NCBI GenBank assembly: GCA_020060215.1 | Contig: JAGVAP010000109.1 | Span: forward strand, 1 to 55,293 | Origin: Deltaproteobacteria bacterium | GTDB taxonomy: Bacteria; Desulfobacterota; DSM-4660; Desulfatiglandales; HGW-15 | DNA length: 55,293 nt | Direction: 5' to 3' | Part shown: positions 52,506 to 55,293 of the stretch, piece by piece | Layout of the letters: each line of letters starts with the position of its first letter | Numbering within the stretch: position 1 is the first letter of the stretch | The notes under the pieces: model-generated | What the model was told of the DNA's origin: nothing | Seen by the model: only the letters and a program-made list of their open reading frames with translations | Database searches by the model: none | Position numbers and translations under genes: made by a program

Positions 52506-53258
52506 ATGCTCAACGACAGGGAACGGGAAAGATACGATCGACAGATCCAAATCCCGGAGATGGGAGAGCCGGGACAGGCGCTCCTGAAAAAAGCCAAGGT
52601 GTTCGTTGCCGGCGCAGGGGGGCTCGGCTCCCCGATATCCATCTATCTTGCCGCTGCCGGGATCGGGACGATCAGGCTGGTGGATTGCGACGTCGTGGAC
52701 ACGACCAACCTCAACCGGCAGGTGCTTCATTGGGAAAAGGATGTGGGAAGGAAAAAGGTCGACTCGGCATCCGAGAAGCTGAAAGGCCTCAACCCCTATA
52801 CCGCCGTCGAAACGATCTCGGATGTCATTACGGCCGCAAATGTGTCCGGTCTGATCGACGGGTTTGACGCCGTGGTCGATGCGATGGACAACCTGCCCAC
52901 GCGGTTTGCCCTCAACAAGGCGGCCGTGGACCGGGGGATCCCTTTTTTCCATGGCGCCGTACGCGGGTTCGAGGGAAGGGTCATGACGATCCTGCCGGGT
53001 AAGACGGCCTGCCTCCGGTGCATGCACAGGGAGGCGGTTCCCCCCGAAAGGTTCCCGGTGATCGGAGTGGCCCCCGGGGTGGTGGGGGTCATCCAGGCGA
53101 CCGAGGTGATCAAGTATTTTATCGGGAAGGGGAAGCTGCTGACGAACCGTATTTTGCTCTATGACGGGCTCGATGCGAAGTTCATGGAATTCAGTGTAAA
53201 GAGAAATCCAAACTGCGACCACTGCGGTCATCTGAAAACAGGGGGGCAAGGGGAGTGA
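52506..53258 (+). CDS. ThiF/MoeB-family adenylyltransferase
   Basis: 250 residues from the ATG at 52506 with GGAG upstream; an in-frame start at 52395 would precede the promoter. E1-like fold: ATP-binding GAGGLG (36-41), the substrate-side TNLNRQVLHW with R71, and DAMDNLPTRF (126-135) for Mg-ATP. Two CxxC pairs, C169/C172 and C237/C240, form the structural zinc site. It adenylates the C-terminal glycine of a sulfur-carrier protein, which is encoded next and overlaps by 4 bases. With the nearby aldehyde oxidoreductase, it probably serves molybdo/tungstopterin synthesis rather than thiamine. MoeB and ThiF cannot be told apart firmly. Confidence 0.87.
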   Translation: MLNDRERERYDRQIQIPEMGEPGQALLKKAKVFVAGAGGLGSPISIYLAAAGIGTIRLVDCDVVDTTNLNRQVLHWEKDVGRKKVDSASEKLKGLNPYTAVETISDVITAANVSGLIDGFDAVVDAMDNLPTRFALNKAAVDRGIPFFHGAVRGFEGRVMTILPGKTACLRCMHREAVPPERFPVIGVAPGVVGVIQATEVIKYFIGKGKLLTNRILLYDGLDAKFMEFSVKRNPNCDHCGHLKTGGQGE

Positions 53259-53527
53259 GCGTCAAGGTACACATTCACCAGAGTCATCGTCAGTACACCA
53301 ACGGCACGGAGGTGGTGGAGACCAAGGGGTTCACGGTAGGGGAGTGTCTGAAAGATCTCGTCAGACAGTACCCGGCTTTGGCAGGGAGCCTCTACGGCAA
53401 GAAGGGGGGGCTCAATCCGCTCCTGGAGATCTACGTGAACGGGGCGAGCGCATACCCCGACGAGATGGCCAAACGCGTGAAGGACGGGGATGCCATCCAC
53501 ATCACCCTGCTGCTCTCGGGCGGGTAG
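53255..53527 (+). CDS. MoaD/ThiS-like ubiquitin-fold sulfur carrier
   Basis: 90 residues from a GTG that overlaps the stop of the adenylyltransferase. The beta-grasp pattern VKVHIHQSHRQYTNG ... EIYVNGASAY ... GDAIHITLLLSGG ends in the Gly-Gly needed for adenylation and thiocarboxylate formation. In molybdo- or tungstopterin synthesis, MoaD supplies the dithiolene sulfur. Its pairing with an E1-like enzyme and convergent position to an aldehyde oxidoreductase supports that role; a thiamine or other sulfur-transfer role cannot be excluded. Length is normal for the family. Confidence 0.87.
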   Translation: MSVKVHIHQSHRQYTNGTEVVETKGFTVGECLKDLVRQYPALAGSLYGKKGGLNPLLEIYVNGASAYPDEMAKRVKDGDAIHITLLLSGG

Positions 53528-53548
53528 ACCCCGGGAGACCGCAGAAGG

Positions 53549-53576
53549 TCGAATGTCCAATTTCGAATTCGAAGGC
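53549..53576. repeat. degenerate 7-base array (TCGAATG-type)
   Basis: Units at 53549, 53556, 53563 and 53570; the first and third differ by one base, the second and fourth more. It lies in the convergent gap. Confidence 0.55.
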
Positions 53577-53633
53577 AAGACCCTTTTCATCGGCGCAGCA
53601 GGGCAGCAAAGTTCATTTGCGAGCGGGAATTCT

Positions 53634-53661
53634 TTCGACCTTCGGCGTTCGATACTCGAAC
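53634..53661. repeat. degenerate 7-base array (TTCGACC-type)
   Basis: Four exact-length heptamers with core TCG at 53634, 53641, 53648 and 53655. It ends eight bases before the terminator stem. Confidence 0.65.
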
Positions 53662-53668
53662 ACCAAAT

Positions 53669-53712
53669 GAAGAGGGGCCCCCGGGGAGTACCGGCTGAGC
53701 CCCTCTTCTTTT
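53669..53712 (+). terminator. rho-independent terminator after the MoaD-like gene
   Basis: A 10-base perfect stem, GAAGAGGGGC (53669-53678) with GCCCCTCTTC (53699-53708), is followed by TTTT on the plus strand. On the minus strand the following tract is ATTTGG, so it may also slow the converging ferredoxin transcript. Confidence 0.8.
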
Positions 53713-53746
53713 CGGTTCAAAGGAGAACAGACCCTGGCCGAAGGGT

Positions 53747-54244
53747 TCAGTGAACCTGGGCCAGGACGGACGCCTCCTTGGCGGCGGCCTTGATCCTCTC
53801 CGCAGCGTTTCGCTTCTTCTCGATGCTCACTTCGGCCGGATCCACGAAATCAACCGCCTTCATGTCGCAGAACCGGACGCACTGCGGGTCCCCGTCGCAG
53901 AAGTCGCACTTGAAGACCTTGCGGTCGATCGTGTTGAAGGACATGGCCCCGAACGGGCACACCGCCACGCAGGAGCGGCATCCGATGCATTTGTCATAGT
54001 CGATCATCACCCTGGCCATGGACTCATCGCGCGAGATGGCCTTGACCGGACACACATTCATGCAGGGCGCATCCTGGCACTGCTGGCAGGACATGGGGAT
54101 GTAGAGCCCTTCTGCCTCCCACTTCATGACCTTGATGCGGCTCCTGGCGGGGTTGGATACCCCGTCGTGGGATACGGAACACACGAGCTCGCAGAGCCTG
54201 CAGCCTGTGCACTTTTCGTGATTGATAAAAAGCACTTTCGCCAT
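53747..54244 (-). CDS. four-cluster 4Fe-4S ferredoxin, electron carrier for aldehyde oxidoreductase
   Basis: 165 residues. Several ferredoxin cysteine motifs are visible: CTGCRLCELVC, CQQCQDAPCMNVCP, CIGCRSCVAVCP and CDFCDGDPQCVRFC, consistent with four [4Fe-4S] clusters of the HycB/PhsB-like type. It is encoded 16 bases after the aldehyde oxidoreductase gene, a pairing common in anaerobes where this subunit takes electrons from the tungsten enzyme. No signal peptide or membrane helix is seen, so it is cytoplasmic. The charged C-terminal tail has no known role. Confidence 0.9.
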   Translation of the reverse strand: MAKVLFINHEKCTGCRLCELVCSVSHDGVSNPARSRIKVMKWEAEGLYIPMSCQQCQDAPCMNVCPVKAISRDESMARVMIDYDKCIGCRSCVAVCPFGAMSFNTIDRKVFKCDFCDGDPQCVRFCDMKAVDFVDPAEVSIEKKRNAAERIKAAAKEASVLAQVH

Positions 54245-54260
54245 GGTTTCTCCTCCCGAA

Positions 54261-55293
54261 TTACACCAGGTGTGAAGGCTCTTTGTCGATGCCGAGCCGT
54301 TTCAGGGTTTCCGGTTTGGGGATGCCGTTCTCGTCCCAGCCCTTGTGCTCGTAGCATTCCGCGCGCATCTTCAGCCACTTGTCCTTCTCGATGACGCGGC
54401 CGATGGCATCGGGAGCTCCGCGGCGGGTCGGTTCGTTGTGGTAACGGGGGTTGAGCACGTCGCCCTTTTCCGGATCATCCTTGCTCAAACCTTCCCTCAG
54501 GTTGAACAGCCGCTCCATGTTGTTGCACCTTTCGGCGACTTCCCAGATCTCCTTGGGTGTGAGCTGGAGACCCGTGTTGTAATAGAGCACCTTGGACCAG
54601 TCCTCGAAGTTCGGGAGGGTGGCGCCCAGGAAGGTGGTGTGGTACTTGCAGATGCCGAGGGCGTCCACGGCCATGTAACAGTTCTCGTGCCAGAAGACCT
54701 GCCAGGGCTTGCCGATATACTCGGTGTGCTCGCTGCTGAGCGGTCCGTCGTAGGGAACCGGGCTGCTGTAAATCCTCCTCATCACTTCCTGCGGGAGGTG
54801 GTAGAGGTCGATGGCCGGCCTGCTCCGCAGGTGGTCCGACCCCCTGGAGGAGAGGGTGATGTTCAGGGCGAGGGCCGGTGTCGCCCGCTCGTCGGAGTGC
54901 AGGTTGCTCATGCCCTTCACCTGGATCAGGTACTTGAAGGAGTCCTTGCCGATCTTCTTGGAGGCCTGGACGCCGCCGTCGGCCAGGACGTCTCCCAGCC
55001 ACCCTTTCCTGAAGCAGATGCGCTCGATCATCTCGATGACCGCCTCGTCGTTGCCGAAGCGCAGCTCCAGGCCGTCGGTCTCCTTGTTCGTCAGGATGCC
55101 GACTTCATAGAGCTCCATGGCCCATGCGATGAGGCTCCCGATCTCCAGGTTGTCCACCCCGTACTGGTCTACGAGATGGTTCGCGATCAGGAGGGTTTCC
55201 GCCCTCGGGGTGTCGGTCTCGCCGCAGAAGGCGCCCTGGGAGGTGTACTCGGGGCCCTCGTCGTACCGGCCGGCCCATTTGCTGTTCCCCGGG
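54261..55293 (-). CDS. aldehyde ferredoxin oxidoreductase-family enzyme, N-terminus beyond window
   Basis: The frame is open to the right edge, giving ~343 C-terminal residues of an enzyme normally ~600 long. The AOR family binds a tungsten (or molybdenum) bis-pterin and a [4Fe-4S] cluster and oxidises aldehydes to acids, or in the BamB branch reduces aromatic-CoA. Seen: GWLGDVLADGGVQASKKIG, SSRGSDHLRSRP, the cluster-binding DALGICKYHT with its D-x3-C spacing, and the ending HKGWDENGIPKPETLKRLG, all typical of AOR. A GTG at 55157 is only an internal codon, as family sequence continues upstream. The ferredoxin gene follows 16 bases downstream. Substrate branch cannot be fixed without the N-terminus. 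Confidence 0.88.
   Translation of the reverse strand, partial: PGNSKWAGRYDEGPEYTSQGAFCGETDTPRAETLLIANHLVDQYGVDNLEIGSLIAWAMELYEVGILTNKETDGLELRFGNDEAVIEMIERICFRKGWLGDVLADGGVQASKKIGKDSFKYLIQVKGMSNLHSDERATPALALNITLSSRGSDHLRSRPAIDLYHLPQEVMRRIYSSPVPYDGPLSSEHTEYIGKPWQVFWHENCYMAVDALGICKYHTTFLGATLPNFEDWSKVLYYNTGLQLTPKEIWEVAERCNNMERLFNLREGLSKDDPEKGDVLNPRYHNEPTRRGAPDAIGRVIEKDKWLKMRAECYEHKGWDENGIPKPETLKRLGIDKEPSHLV

Noticed and set aside
30213..53661. Short tandem arrays considered as CRISPR
   Set aside because: Units are 7-8 bases without spacers, far shorter than CRISPR repeats, and no cas gene is present.

Overview
The window looks like a chromosomal segment from an uncultured anaerobic, Gram-negative bacterium, most plausibly a member of the Desulfobacterota (former Deltaproteobacteria). 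This rests on gene content, not on a marker gene. The evidence is a tungstopterin aldehyde oxidoreductase with its four-cluster ferredoxin, an AMMECR1 protein, an ADP-forming acyl-CoA synthetase subunit, many radical SAM enzymes, TMTC-like glycosyltransferases with TPR tails, and GspA/GspB secretion accessory proteins. No rRNA, tRNA, CRISPR array, prophage or insertion sequence was found.

Left half (1-29.1 kb): a large surface-glycan region. It starts with two tandem TMTC-like membrane glycosyltransferases (1-3128, minus). A plus-strand run follows (3367-8280): a GT2 enzyme, a NodB-like deacetylase, a cobalamin-binding radical SAM enzyme fused to a methyltransferase, and a zinc-ribbon methyltransferase. 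A convergent second B12/radical SAM gene sits at 8281-9702. The next plus-strand run (9779-16329) holds two GT39-type enzymes, a YfhO-type membrane protein and a small exported protein. The minus-strand run 29092-16314 reads in order rfbB, rfbA, rfbC, GT2, asparagine-synthase-like amidotransferase, GT4, methyltransferase, radical SAM, GT2, radical SAM, GT2 and an LPG-synthase/AglD-like membrane protein. Many of these genes overlap by 4 bases, so they are probably translationally coupled. Together they suggest a dTDP-deoxysugar-containing polysaccharide that is further methylated or amidated. No rfbD is present in the window.

Right half (29.3-55.3 kb): short, mostly housekeeping or signalling units. 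In order they are a NorQ/NorD-type AAA+/VWA pair; an acyl-CoA synthetase alpha-like protein; two tandem dynamin-like GTPases with a YbaK-type tRNA deacylase; a Tat-exported DUF362 protein; endonuclease III; AMMECR1; an envelope/signalling block (atypical sensor kinase, response regulator with a RelE/HigB-like tail, GspA, GspB, HExxH lipoprotein, PilZ-histidine kinase with a cysteine cluster); an orphan EutA; a B12/radical SAM-like protein with an unusual cysteine arrangement; and a ThiF/MoaD pair converging on the ferredoxin-aldehyde oxidoreductase genes at the right edge.

The most striking non-coding signal is a set of nine degenerate short tandem arrays, each with a 7- or 8-base period but a different unit sequence. 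All lie in intergenic gaps of the right half and none in the left half. Two dispersed palindromic families (a REP-like GTAGGAGC element and a GC-rich 27-base element) and a nested inverted-repeat element near 1.3 kb are also present. The best candidate protein novelty is the kinase plus receiver-RelE-like regulator pair at 42.0-44.3 kb.
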